From Ascidiaceihabitans sp029251465 (GTDB taxonomy: Bacteria > Pseudomonadota > Alphaproteobacteria > Rhodobacterales > Rhodobacteraceae), in NCBI RefSeq assembly GCF_042932805.1, contig NZ_CP170633.1, positions 992,001-1,056,000 on the forward strand: 64,000 bases of DNA, written 5' to 3'. Below, one piece after another: positions 33,023 to 42,144 of this stretch; position 1 is the stretch's first letter, and the number at the start of each line of letters is the position of its first letter. The position numbers were made by a program, and so were the translations under genes. The notes beneath the pieces were generated by a model. It had not been told where the DNA came from and made no database searches. It worked only from the letters and a program-made list of their open reading frames with translations.

Positions 33023-34357
33023 ATGATGGACCTGTATGACAGCCAGCGCAGTATGCGCAACATGCGCAAAGTTGCGATGCAGCGCGGTGTGGTGGCGATT
33101 TTGGATGTGGGCAGTTCCAAGATTGCCTGCTTGGTTTTGCGCTTTGACGGCTCTGGCAAAGTTGGCGAAGAGGGCGAGATCGGCTCGCTTGCTGGCCAGT
33201 CAGGTTTTCGCGTCATCGGTGCGGCCACAACCCGGTCGCGCGGTGTGCATTTTGGCGAAATTTCGGCCATGGCTGAAACAGAGCGGGCTATTCGCACAGC
33301 GTTACAGGCGGCACAGAAAATGGCCGGAATCCGCGTTGATCACGTGATCGCGTGCTTTGCCGGTGCTGATCCGCGCAGCTACGGGCTGGACGCCAAAGTA
33401 TCGCTGGACGGTCAAGTCGTGACCGAAGACGACGTGGCGCGCGTGCTGTCCAGCTGCGATGTGCCGGACTATGGCATGGACCGCGAAGTGCTGCATGCAC
33501 AGCCCGTGAACTTTGCGCTGGATCACCGGTCAGGTCTGTCTGATCCGCGTGGCCAATTGGGCAATGAACTGTCTGTCGATATGCACATGCTGACTGTCGA
33601 TGCTGCCGCTGTGCAGCATCTGGCGCATTGCATCAAACGCTGTGATCTGGAATTGGCAGGCATCGCGTCGTCGCCTTATGTTTCGGGCATTTCGGCGTTG
33701 GTCGAGGACGAACAGGAACTGGGTGCGGCCTGCATCGACATGGGGGGCGGGTCGACCAGCATCTCGATCTTTATCAAAAAGCACATGATTTTTGCCGACA
33801 CCGTCCGCATGGGCGGCGATCATGTCACATCGGATATTTCGCTGGGTCTGCAAGTGCCGACAGCCAATGCGGAACGGATCAAAACATTCTACGGCGGCGT
33901 TCATGCGACGGGCATGGATGATCGTGAGATGATCGAAATCGGCGGTGACACGGGTGACTACGAACACGATCGGCGCACCGCATCGCGCGCGGAACTGATC
34001 GGCATTATGCGCCCCCGGGTCGAAGAAATTCTGGAAGAAGTTCGCGCGCGTTTGGACGCCGCAGGATTCGACCATTTACCAAGCCAACAGATTGTTCTGA
34101 CCGGTGGCGGCAGTCAAATTCCGGGGCTAGATGGGCTGGCCTCAAAGATCCTCGGGCAGCAAGTGCGCCTTGGGCGACCATTGCGCGTTCACGGTTTGCC
34201 GCAGGCCGCAACAGGCCCAAGCTTTGCCTCGGCGGTAGGCTTGTCGCTGTTCGCAGCACACCCGCAAGACGAGTGGTGGGATTTTGACATTCCAGCGGAT
34301 CGCTACCCTGCGCGTTCGCTGAAACGCGCCGTAAAATGGTTCCGAGACAACTGGTAG
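33023..34357 (+). CDS. ftsA: Cell division protein FtsA
   Basis: Actin-like ATPase that tethers FtsZ to the membrane. 444 residues from ATG 33023; GTG 33020 and ATG 33026 are also possible. Motifs: VAILDVGSSKIACLVL, AACIDMGGGSTSISIF, VLTGGGSQIPGLDGLA, and a C-terminal amphipathic end RSLKRAVKWFRDNW suited to membrane binding. It lies 174 bases upstream of ftsZ. Confidence 0.96.
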   Translation: MMDLYDSQRSMRNMRKVAMQRGVVAILDVGSSKIACLVLRFDGSGKVGEEGEIGSLAGQSGFRVIGAATTRSRGVHFGEISAMAETERAIRTALQAAQKMAGIRVDHVIACFAGADPRSYGLDAKVSLDGQVVTEDDVARVLSSCDVPDYGMDREVLHAQPVNFALDHRSGLSDPRGQLGNELSVDMHMLTVDAAAVQHLAHCIKRCDLELAGIASSPYVSGISALVEDEQELGAACIDMGGGSTSISIFIKKHMIFADTVRMGGDHVTSDISLGLQVPTANAERIKTFYGGVHATGMDDREMIEIGGDTGDYEHDRRTASRAELIGIMRPRVEEILEEVRARLDAAGFDHLPSQQIVLTGGGSQIPGLDGLASKILGQQVRLGRPLRVHGLPQAATGPSFASAVGLSLFAAHPQDEWWDFDIPADRYPARSLKRAVKWFRDNW

Positions 34358-34451
34358 GCGCCATATATCGCGTGATTGCGCGAAATGACGCGTGATCAGG
34401 CGAAAAATCGCCCATATTTTGCGTCCGAATTGCGTTTTTTGGGTGACGGTG

Positions 34452-34469
34452 CTTAGAAAATTGGCTAAG
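34452..34469. promoter_or_regulatory. CTTAG/CTAAG inverted repeat upstream of ftsZ
   Basis: CTTAG (34452-34456) and CTAAG (34465-34469) around 8 bases, followed by TTAAGGCGGATTAGG, which resembles but does not match the CtrA consensus TTAA-N7-TTAA. Possible regulatory site for ftsZ in the ftsA-ftsZ gap. Confidence 0.3.
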
Positions 34470-34494
34470 ATTAAGGCGGATTAGGCATAAAAAC

Positions 34495-34510
34495 ACCCGC
34501 GAATGCGGGT
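34495..34510 (+). promoter_or_regulatory. Hairpin in the ftsZ 5' untranslated region
   Basis: ACCCGC-GAAT-GCGGGT, ending 21 bases before the ATG. It could stabilise the mRNA or affect initiation. Confidence 0.4.
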
Positions 34511-34531
34511 CCAAACAGGCGGACTTTAACA

Positions 34532-36133
34532 ATGACATTGAACCTTTCGATGCCCGGACAGGACGAATTGAAGCCTCGGATCACCGTGTTCGGTGTCGGT
34601 GGGGCTGGCGGCAACGCTGTGAACAACATGATTGAAAAGCAACTCGATGGAGTTGATTTCGTTGTGGCAAACACAGACGCCCAAGCGCTGCAACAATCTG
34701 CGTCGCAAACGCGTGTGCAGCTTGGCATCAAGGTCACCGAAGGTTTGGGTGCAGGCGCCCGCGCAAGCGTTGGGGCCGCGGCCGCCGAAGAAAGCATTGA
34801 GCAAATCGTTGACCATCTGGCGGGCGCGCACATGTGCTTTATTACCGCTGGCATGGGCGGCGGTACCGGTACTGGTGCTGCCCCGATCATCGCGCAAGCC
34901 GCCCGCGAGTTGGGTGTTCTGACCGTTGGTGTTGTCACTAAACCGTTCCAGTTTGAGGGTGCCAAGCGCATGCGTCAGGCTGAAGACGGTGTTGAGGCGC
35001 TACAAAAAGTTGTCGACACGCTGATCATCATTCCGAACCAAAACTTGTTCCGTCTTGCGAACGAAAAAACCACATTCACCGAGGCGTTCTCGATGGCAGA
35101 TGATGTTCTGTATCAAGGCGTTAAGGGTGTGACGGACCTGATGGTGCGTCCTGGCCTGATCAACCTCGACTTTGCTGACGTGCGCTCCGTGATGGACGAA
35201 ATGGGCAAGGCGATGATGGGCACAGGCGAGGCGGACGGCGAAGATCGCGCGATCCAAGCCGCAGAAAAAGCCATTGCCAACCCGCTGCTGGACGAAATCA
35301 GCTTGCGCGGCGCAAAAGGCGTTTTGATCAACATCACCGGCGCACACGATCTGACGTTGTTCGAACTGGACGAAGCGGCGAACCGCATTCGCGAAGAAGT
35401 CGACCCAGAGGCGAACATCATCGTTGGTTCGACCCTCGATACAGCCATGGAAGGCATGATGCGCGTCAGCGTTGTTGCCACCGGTATCGATGCGGTTGAC
35501 GTGCAGACAGACATGCCAGTGCCGCGCCGCCCAATGGCCGCACCTTTGTCGCAAACAGCGTCTGCACCCGCGCCATCTCAAGCCGAATATGCGCCTGAAA
35601 TCGCTGCACAAGCTGCGCCAGAGCCGTCGTTGTTCGAAGAGTTGAATGTCCAAGAAGCCGCCGCACAAGATATGGCCGAAGATATCTTTGCCGAAGATAT
35701 TCCGGCTGTCGCGACCGACGATCTGCCGCCCCCTGCGTATCAGCCGCAAGTGGCCGCGTTTGAACCACAACACGAAGCGCTCGAAGCTGAGCCTGAGGCA
35801 TTTGTTGCACCACGTGCGCCAACGCCGGGCACGCCATCGCCAGAAGCAATGGCGCGTCTGCGTGCCGCTGCACAAAAAGCAGCCCCTGCACAGGCTCCGG
35901 CTGCTGCGGCACCTGCGCCAACTGGAGAAGCAGAGCGCCCGCGTTTCGGGATCAATTCGTTGATCAATCGCATGACGGGTCACGCCGAGCAGCTAACGCA
36001 AGAGCGTCCCGCGCGTCAACAACCTCCGGTTCAACAGCAAGCTGCCGCACCTGCGCAACAGCCAGTTGAGGCCGTGGATCCTGACCAAGAGCGTATCGAA
36101 ATCCCGGCATTCTTGCGTCGCCAAGCGAATTGA
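34532..36133 (+). CDS. ftsZ: Cell division GTPase FtsZ
   Basis: Tubulin-like GTPase forming the Z-ring. 533 residues, long because of a Pro/Ala/Gln-rich linker (about 335-515) typical of alphaproteobacteria. GTP-binding loop GMGGGTGTGAAPII near 108, NTDAQAL, NLDFADVRSVM synergy loop, and the conserved C-terminal peptide EIPAFLRRQAN that binds FtsA and other partners. Ends before a terminator. Confidence 0.98.
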   Translation: MTLNLSMPGQDELKPRITVFGVGGAGGNAVNNMIEKQLDGVDFVVANTDAQALQQSASQTRVQLGIKVTEGLGAGARASVGAAAAEESIEQIVDHLAGAHMCFITAGMGGGTGTGAAPIIAQAARELGVLTVGVVTKPFQFEGAKRMRQAEDGVEALQKVVDTLIIIPNQNLFRLANEKTTFTEAFSMADDVLYQGVKGVTDLMVRPGLINLDFADVRSVMDEMGKAMMGTGEADGEDRAIQAAEKAIANPLLDEISLRGAKGVLINITGAHDLTLFELDEAANRIREEVDPEANIIVGSTLDTAMEGMMRVSVVATGIDAVDVQTDMPVPRRPMAAPLSQTASAPAPSQAEYAPEIAAQAAPEPSLFEELNVQEAAAQDMAEDIFAEDIPAVATDDLPPPAYQPQVAAFEPQHEALEAEPEAFVAPRAPTPGTPSPEAMARLRAAAQKAAPAQAPAAAAPAPTGEAERPRFGINSLINRMTGHAEQLTQERPARQQPPVQQQAAAPAQQPVEAVDPDQERIEIPAFLRRQAN

Positions 36134-36154
36134 CGCTACGAAATATACGGATTG

Positions 36155-36182
36155 AGGGCTGCCTTAGGGTGGCCCTTTTTCG
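36155..36182 (+). terminator. Terminator of ftsZ
   Basis: AGGGC (36155-36159) pairs with GCCCT (36172-36176) and is followed by TTTTCGTTT; 22 bases after the ftsZ stop. Confidence 0.8.
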
Positions 36183-36335
36183 TTTAAAAGCAATGACTTG
36201 ATTGCAGGCTGGCGTGAATCTGCCGACTGTGAAACCTGATGTTTCAGAACGTTACAAAGATTGAGTTGAGGTTGGAGCCGTTGAAACGTAATTATCAAAT
36301 CAACAGCACGAGAGTGCGTCAAGAATGAGGCAGTT

Positions 36336-37259
36336 TTGCAAACCACGATTAAATCACCCATCAGCTTTACCGGTCGGGGCCTGCATTCAGGCGCACCCGC
36401 AACGCTGACTATTCGCCCAGCCGGGGCTGAGCACGGGATTTGGTTTGCACGCACAGACATCGCAACCGGGGACAACCTTGTTCCGGCGCGCTGGGATTCG
36501 GTCAATCGTTCGCCTTTGTGCACCAAGTTGGAAAATGCGTCCGGCGTTGGCGTTTCCACCGTTGAACACGTTATGGCGGCTTTGGCCGGATGCGGCGTGC
36601 ACAATGCGCTGGTTGAAATCGACGGGCCCGAAGTGCCGATCGTGGATGGTTCTGCTGTTCCATTTGTACGCGGTATCATGCAACGCGGTTTGCGGGCTTT
36701 GCACGCGCCGGTACGGGCATTCAAAGTGATGAAAACGGTAACCGTCACGGAGGGCGATGCGTCAGCGACGTTGGCACCTGCGGACACGCTGTACATCGAC
36801 TTTCAGATCGATTTTGTCGACTCGGCCATCGGTCATCAAAGCAAATCACTGCGCATGAACAACGGCAGCTTTGCCCGCGAACTATGTGACAGCCGTACGT
36901 TCTGCCGTCAGGCGGACGTCGAGAATATGCAAGCCAACGGATTGGCGCTGGGTGGTAGATCCGGCGAAAATGGCGTGGTGTTTGACGGTGCCAAAGTTCT
37001 AAGCCCGGGTGGTTTGCGCCATGCGGATGAACCTGTACGTCACAAAATGCTGGATGCTTTGGGCGATCTTGCGCTTGCTGGTGCCCCACTGGTTGGGCGG
37101 TATTCAGGCGTGCGGGCAGGGCATTCGTTGACAAATACACTGCTGCGCAAGGTCTTTGCGACCCCAGGGGCCATTCAAATGGTGGTCTGTGACGACGCAA
37201 TGACACAAGCCCTTCCGGGCTATGGTCTGGTCTGGGACGAGATCCCGAACGTCGCGTAA
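36336..37259 (+). CDS. lpxC: UDP-3-O-acyl-GlcNAc deacetylase LpxC
   Basis: Zinc amidase for the committed step of lipid A synthesis. 307 residues. TTG start at 36336 with GAGG five bases upstream; MQTTIKSPISFTGRGLHSG is the canonical N-terminus and no in-frame ATG precedes it. Zinc and active-site motifs: STVEHVMAALAGCGV, VPIVDGSAVPFV, and RHKMLDALGDLALAGAP. It has its own 200-base upstream gap after the ftsZ terminator. Confidence 0.97.
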   Translation: MQTTIKSPISFTGRGLHSGAPATLTIRPAGAEHGIWFARTDIATGDNLVPARWDSVNRSPLCTKLENASGVGVSTVEHVMAALAGCGVHNALVEIDGPEVPIVDGSAVPFVRGIMQRGLRALHAPVRAFKVMKTVTVTEGDASATLAPADTLYIDFQIDFVDSAIGHQSKSLRMNNGSFARELCDSRTFCRQADVENMQANGLALGGRSGENGVVFDGAKVLSPGGLRHADEPVRHKMLDALGDLALAGAPLVGRYSGVRAGHSLTNTLLRKVFATPGAIQMVVCDDAMTQALPGYGLVWDEIPNVA

Positions 37260-37406
37260 ACTAGGGTTTTCAGCGACAACATCTTCACAATTTTCAAATG
37301 GCGCGATCAAAGGGCGTTTGCATGGTTTTGCATGGTAAAATAGTGTGCTAACACATGTGAAAGACAGCCCTCTAAGGGCGGGGTGAATGCGGTGAGGAAA
37401 TCAATC

Positions 37407-38276
37407 ATGGCGAGCGGTGCCTCTGGGAAACGTTTGATCGTAGCGCTGCTGTTGTCCACCACTTTGGTGGCCTGCGGTGGATCACGGAATCTGCCGACGA
37501 CGGGCAGCTTGTTTAATCCACAACAAGTCCCTCTTGAGTCGTTCACAGCGGAGCAGATTTTTGAGCGCGGCGAGTTTGAACTCGAGCGTAATCAACCATC
37601 CGAAGCCGCGTTCTTTTTCGGTGAAATTGAACGGCTTTACCCCTATTCTGACTGGGCAAAACGCGCTTTGATCATGCAGGCGTTTGCCCATCACCGCGAC
37701 AAAGAATATCCGGACAGCCGCTCGGCCGCGCAGCGTTTCATCGATTTTTACCCCGATGATGACGATGCGGCCTACGCCCAATATCTGCTGGCGCTAAGCT
37801 ATTATGACCAAATTGATGAAGTTGGCCGTGACCAAGGTTTGACGTTTCAAGCGTTGCAGTCGCTGCGCGAAGTCATCGAACGGTATCCGAACAGCGAATA
37901 TGCGAAGTCATCGATTCTCAAATTCGATTTGGCCTTTGACCACCTTGCGGGCAAAGAAATGGAAATCGGACGCTACTATTTGCGCCGCGATCACTATGCA
38001 TCCGCGATAAACCGCTTCCGTGTGGTTGTTGAAGATTTCCAAACCACGTCGCACACAGCTGAGGCGCTTCACCGCTTGGTCGAGGCGTATCTGTCGCTTG
38101 GCCTGACGGAAGAGGCACAAACCGCAGGCGCGATCCTTGGGTACAACTACCAGTCCACAGAATGGTACGAAGACAGTTACAAGCTGTTGACCGGTCGCGG
38201 GCTGGAACTGAAGGCCGCAGGCGATGGTTGGCTACGCCAAGTTTACCGTCAAATGATCAAAGGCCGGTGGCTGTAA
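37407..38276 (+). CDS. bamD: Outer-membrane assembly lipoprotein BamD
   Basis: Lipoprotein of the BAM complex that inserts beta-barrels into the outer membrane. 289 residues from ATG 37407 (GAGG nine bases upstream). Lipobox LSTTLVAC near 27, then TPR repeats (FELERNQPSEAAFFFGEIERLYPYSDWA..., AQYLLALSYYDQID, and SEYAKSSILKFDLAFDHLAGKEMEIGRYYL). Older name ComL. recN follows after a REP-like hairpin. Confidence 0.93.
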   Translation: MASGASGKRLIVALLLSTTLVACGGSRNLPTTGSLFNPQQVPLESFTAEQIFERGEFELERNQPSEAAFFFGEIERLYPYSDWAKRALIMQAFAHHRDKEYPDSRSAAQRFIDFYPDDDDAAYAQYLLALSYYDQIDEVGRDQGLTFQALQSLREVIERYPNSEYAKSSILKFDLAFDHLAGKEMEIGRYYLRRDHYASAINRFRVVVEDFQTTSHTAEALHRLVEAYLSLGLTEEAQTAGAILGYNYQSTEWYEDSYKLLTGRGLELKAAGDGWLRQVYRQMIKGRWL

Positions 38277-38281
38277 CGGAT

Positions 38282-38304
38282 GGTGGGCGACACGCCCACC
38301 TTAC
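38282..38304. repeat. REP-like palindrome, copy 1
   Basis: GGTGGGCG-ACA-CGCCCACC followed by TTAC, between bamD and recN. Same layout as copies at 61434, 62784 and, inverted, 63449. Confidence 0.75.
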
Positions 38305-38316
38305 AGGCTAGACGAC

Positions 38317-39963
38317 ATGCTGCGCGGGCTCGATATTTCTGACATGTTGATCATCGATCGGCTGGAACTGTTGTTTCAACCGGGTTTGAATGTGTTGACG
38401 GGCGAAACCGGTGCTGGCAAGTCCATCTTATTGGATTCATTGGGTTTTGTTCTGGGTTGGCGCGGACGTGCAGACTTGGTGCGCCAAGGCGCGGCACAGG
38501 GCGAAGTCACGGCGTGGTTCGATTTGCCTGATGATCATCCAGCACATGCAGTTCTTATCGAGGCTGGCTTGCCCGATGGTGACGAGCTGATCTTGCGCCG
38601 GATCAATACCAGTGACGGACGCAAAACAGCGTGGGTTAATGACCGACGGTGTTCGGGTGACGTGTTGCGCGCGCTGTCTGACACTTTGCTGGAATTACAC
38701 GGTCAGCATGATGATCGCGGCCTTTTGGATCCAAAGGGGCACCGCGCCATTTTGGACACCTTTGCGAACACCGAAAACGCGAAGGTCAAAACCAGCAAAG
38801 CTTGGTCGCAGATGGGCAAAGCGCGCAAAGCGTTGAAGGCGGCAAAAGAGGCGATGGATGCGATCCGCGCCGAAGAAGAATTTCTACGCCATGCGGTTGC
38901 TGAGCTGACTGCCTTGTCACCAGAGCCGGGCGAAGACGAAGAATTGGACGTACGTCGTCGTTTGATGCAGGGATCGGAAAAGATCCGCGACGACGTAATC
39001 AAAGCGCACAAAGTGCTGGGTAACGATGGCGCTGAAGGCAATCTTGCCAATGCTTTGCGGTGGTTGGACGGCATCGCGGACAAAGCCGAAGGGCATCTAG
39101 AAGCCCCGATCAACGCATTGGGCCGCGCAATGGTTGAGTTGGATGATGCGATTGATGGCATCATGGCCTGCATCGACACATTATCGTTTAATCCCAGTGA
39201 ATTAGAAGACGTCGAAGAGCGCCTTTTTGCGATCCGTGCAATGGCGCGCAAGTACGATGTTGCACCTGATGAGCTGTCTGAATTCGGCGCTGGTCTTGCG
39301 GTGAAGTTGGCCGCCTTGGATGCAGGGGATGCGGATTTGGCTGTGCTGGCCGCTGACTTGAAAACAGCAGAGCTGGGCTATGATGCCGCTGCAGGCGCAT
39401 TGACGGCAGCGCGTCAAAGATCGGCGTCAAAACTGGACAAGGCTGTGACCGGTGAATTGGCTCCGTTGAAAATGGACCGTGCTGTGTTCACGACCTTGAT
39501 CGAACCGGAAACGCCGGGCCCGGAAGGGCGTGATATGGTGTCGTTCAGTGTGGCGACGAACCCCGGTGCGCCGTCTGGTCCGCTCAATAAAATCGCATCT
39601 GGGGGTGAACTTAGCCGCTTTTTGCTGGCGCTAAAGGTGTGCCTGACCAAGGATCAATCCGGCCTGACGATGATCTTTGATGAAATCGATCGCGGGGTCG
39701 GCGGTGCGACCGCGGATGCCGTTGGTCGCCGCTTGGCAGAGCTGGCGGATGGCGGGCAAGTGTTAGTTGTCACCCATTCGCCGCAGGTGGCCGCCTTGGG
39801 CGCGCATCACTGGCGCGTCGAAAAATCGGTGACCAAAGGCATGACCACATCCCGCGTCGTGCCGCTGTCGCCAGATGAACGCACCGACGAAATCGCGCGG
39901 ATGCTGTCAGGCGATACCGTCACAGAACAGGCCCGGGCCGCCGCGCGCGCGTTGCTGGACTAA
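38317..39963 (+). CDS. recN: DNA repair ATPase RecN
   Basis: SMC-like protein for double-strand break repair. 548 residues. Walker A LTGETGAGKSILLDSLGFVLG near 29, central coiled coils (about 150-350), signature ASGGELSRFLLALK and Walker B MIFDEIDRGVGG, then VVTHSPQVAA. Position after bamD is standard in alphaproteobacteria. Confidence 0.97.
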   Translation: MLRGLDISDMLIIDRLELLFQPGLNVLTGETGAGKSILLDSLGFVLGWRGRADLVRQGAAQGEVTAWFDLPDDHPAHAVLIEAGLPDGDELILRRINTSDGRKTAWVNDRRCSGDVLRALSDTLLELHGQHDDRGLLDPKGHRAILDTFANTENAKVKTSKAWSQMGKARKALKAAKEAMDAIRAEEEFLRHAVAELTALSPEPGEDEELDVRRRLMQGSEKIRDDVIKAHKVLGNDGAEGNLANALRWLDGIADKAEGHLEAPINALGRAMVELDDAIDGIMACIDTLSFNPSELEDVEERLFAIRAMARKYDVAPDELSEFGAGLAVKLAALDAGDADLAVLAADLKTAELGYDAAAGALTAARQRSASKLDKAVTGELAPLKMDRAVFTTLIEPETPGPEGRDMVSFSVATNPGAPSGPLNKIASGGELSRFLLALKVCLTKDQSGLTMIFDEIDRGVGGATADAVGRRLAELADGGQVLVVTHSPQVAALGAHHWRVEKSVTKGMTTSRVVPLSPDERTDEIARMLSGDTVTEQARAAARALLD

Positions 39964-40033
39964 CACGGCACCTTTTACATCCGCGCACTTTGGCCTAGAG
40001 GTAATAAACCTCTGAACAAATCGGGCCATTCCG

Positions 40034-41719
40034 TTGGACACGCTTAACGCCTATTTGAAATCCCTGAGCCGAGACGCGGCGACGTCTTTCAAAGACGGCT
40101 GGGCGTTGCTGCGCAAGCAAGGACCAGGGCAGATCCAATTCTGGTTCATTGCCTTGCTGGTCGGGATCGCGGCGGGCACCACGGCGTTGTTTTTTCGCAA
40201 AGGTATCGAGGGTTTAGAGGGCACTCTTTACGGTTTGGATGAAGGTCAGTCGCTGATCAGTGCCGCACAAAACCTGCCGTGGTACTGGCTGATTGCACTG
40301 CCTGCGGTGGGTGGTTTGCTGGTTGGATTGATCCTGCATAATTTCACCCCTGATGGTCGCGTGCGCAGCGTGGCTGATGTGATCGAGGGCGCGGCGATGA
40401 ACGAAGGACGGGTGGAAACCCGCGCCGGTGTGGCCTCTGCCATCGCGTCGTTCATAACGCTGTCCTCAGGTGGCTCGACAGGGCGTGAAGGACCGGTTGT
40501 GCACCTTGCAGCCGTCATCGCCACCAAAGTCAGCCGCTACATTCACGCTGATGGCATAACCGGTCGCGACTTGCTTGGGTGCGCCGTAGCTGCGGCTGTC
40601 TCTGCCAGCTTTAACGCGCCGATTGCCGGGGCTTTGTTCGCCTTAGAGGTCGTGTTGCGCCATTTTGCTGTGCACGCGTTTGCGCCGATTGTCATCGCGT
40701 CAGTGGCAGGCACGGTCATCAACCGTTTGGAATATGGCGGCGTGACAGAATTCATGTTGCCAGTCGAAAGCGCGTTGCAGTTCTACGTGGAACTGCCTGC
40801 GTTCTTGTTGCTGGGCCTGACCTGTGGATTGGTCGCGGTGGTGCTGATGCGCACGGTCTTTTGGGCGGACGACATCGGCACGCGATTGCAAGCCAAGACG
40901 GGCCTGCGCCGTTGGATGCGACCGGCGATTGCGGGGCTAATGCTTGGCGTTCTGGCGCTGGCCTATCCGCACATCATCGGCGTCGGATACGAAACAACGT
41001 CGCTGGCGTTGACAGGCCAATTGGGTCTGCACGAGGTTATCGTGTTTGCTGTCCTGAAAACCATTGCTGTGGCCATCACCATGGCAGGGCGCATGGGCGG
41101 GGGCGTGTTTTCGCCGTCTTTGATGATCGGTGCACTTGTCGGCCTTAGTTTTGGGCTGATCGCAACGGCGGTTTTCCCGACGGTGTCCGGCACCACGACT
41201 TTGTACGCGTTAGCGGGCATGGGGGCGGTGGCCGCTGCCGTTTTGGGCGCGCCGATTTCCACCACATTGATTGTGTTCGAACTGACCGGCGACTGGCAAA
41301 CCGGCCTTGCGGTCATGGTGTCTGTGTCGATTTCGACGGCACTTGCCTCGCGCATCGTGGACCGTTCGTTTTTCCTGTCACAGATTGAACGACGCGGCAT
41401 ACACCTCGCGGCTGGACCACAAGCCTATCTGCTGGCCATGTTCCGTGTCGCCAATGTGATGCGCAAAGCCGATGATCCACGTGCTGCGGACGAGGACGCT
41501 TGTTGGGAAATGATCGGCGATGGCATCTACGTTGATGGCAACGCCACGTTAGAGGCCGCGATGCCGATCTTTGACCGCGCGTCGGTGCCGTTTGTGCCCG
41601 TTGTGACGCTCAGCGGCGAAGACAGCCCGCCCGAATTATGGGGCGCGCTGTTTCATGTGGATGCGCTAAAGGCGTACAACCGCGCGCTGGCAGCAACTGC
41701 CGCCGAGGAACATTCCTAG
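40034..41719 (+). CDS. CLC-family chloride channel/transporter
   Basis: Membrane protein of 561 residues from TTG 40034, with ten or more membrane helices. CLC filter motifs: GGSTGREGPVVHLAA (the gating Glu is present, which suits a proton-coupled exchanger), SFNAPIAGALFALEVVLRH and MGGGVFSPSLMIGALVG. The C-terminal 100 residues contain one weak CBS-like piece (MPIFDRASVPFVPVV). Moves chloride across the inner membrane; coupling is inferred. Confidence 0.9.
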   Translation: MDTLNAYLKSLSRDAATSFKDGWALLRKQGPGQIQFWFIALLVGIAAGTTALFFRKGIEGLEGTLYGLDEGQSLISAAQNLPWYWLIALPAVGGLLVGLILHNFTPDGRVRSVADVIEGAAMNEGRVETRAGVASAIASFITLSSGGSTGREGPVVHLAAVIATKVSRYIHADGITGRDLLGCAVAAAVSASFNAPIAGALFALEVVLRHFAVHAFAPIVIASVAGTVINRLEYGGVTEFMLPVESALQFYVELPAFLLLGLTCGLVAVVLMRTVFWADDIGTRLQAKTGLRRWMRPAIAGLMLGVLALAYPHIIGVGYETTSLALTGQLGLHEVIVFAVLKTIAVAITMAGRMGGGVFSPSLMIGALVGLSFGLIATAVFPTVSGTTTLYALAGMGAVAAAVLGAPISTTLIVFELTGDWQTGLAVMVSVSISTALASRIVDRSFFLSQIERRGIHLAAGPQAYLLAMFRVANVMRKADDPRAADEDACWEMIGDGIYVDGNATLEAAMPIFDRASVPFVPVVTLSGEDSPPELWGALFHVDALKAYNRALAATAAEEHS

Positions 41720-41721
41720 CT

Positions 41722-42066
41722 TTAGATGTGTTCGACGGTGATTTGATCGCCTGTGTAAAACGCCAAATACCCTTTGATCCGGTCGACACCGTCCAGGGGC
41801 GTTTCATAGCTCCAAACTGCGTCTTTTAGCGTTGTCGATTTGGTCACAACAGAAAAATACGTCGCATCGCCTTTGTGCGGGCAATGGGTGGTTTTGTCGG
41901 TTTGGTCCAAAAACGCCATGGCGATATCGCTGCGCGGAAAATAGATCACGGGCGGGTAATCGCCTTCGGATAACTCAAGCGCTGAGGTGCTTTCGCCCAA
42001 CACAGCCCCACCGGCGCGCACGCTCCATTTGCCAGAAGCTTTGCGGATTTTGATGTGGTCGGCCAT
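41722..42066 (-). CDS. DUF427 protein
   Basis: 114-residue cytoplasmic protein of the DUF427 beta-tent family: PPVIYFPRSDIAMAFL, DKTTHCPHKGDATYFSV, DAVWSYETPLDGVDRIKGYLAFY. No catalytic role known. Two bases separate its stop from the convergent CLC gene. Confidence 0.85.
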   Translation of the reverse strand: MADHIKIRKASGKWSVRAGGAVLGESTSALELSEGDYPPVIYFPRSDIAMAFLDQTDKTTHCPHKGDATYFSVVTKSTTLKDAVWSYETPLDGVDRIKGYLAFYTGDQITVEHI

Positions 42067-42144
42067 GATGATCCCTTTCGAACGTGTCGTTGCGTGTCAA
42101 CTGAAGCGCGAACCTAACAGAGACACGACAACCACGCCAGAGGG

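Noticed and set aside
35000..35983. 327-codon minus-strand frame opposite ftsZ
   Set aside because: Very Cys/Arg/Trp-rich low-complexity translation mirroring the FtsZ linker codons; not coding.
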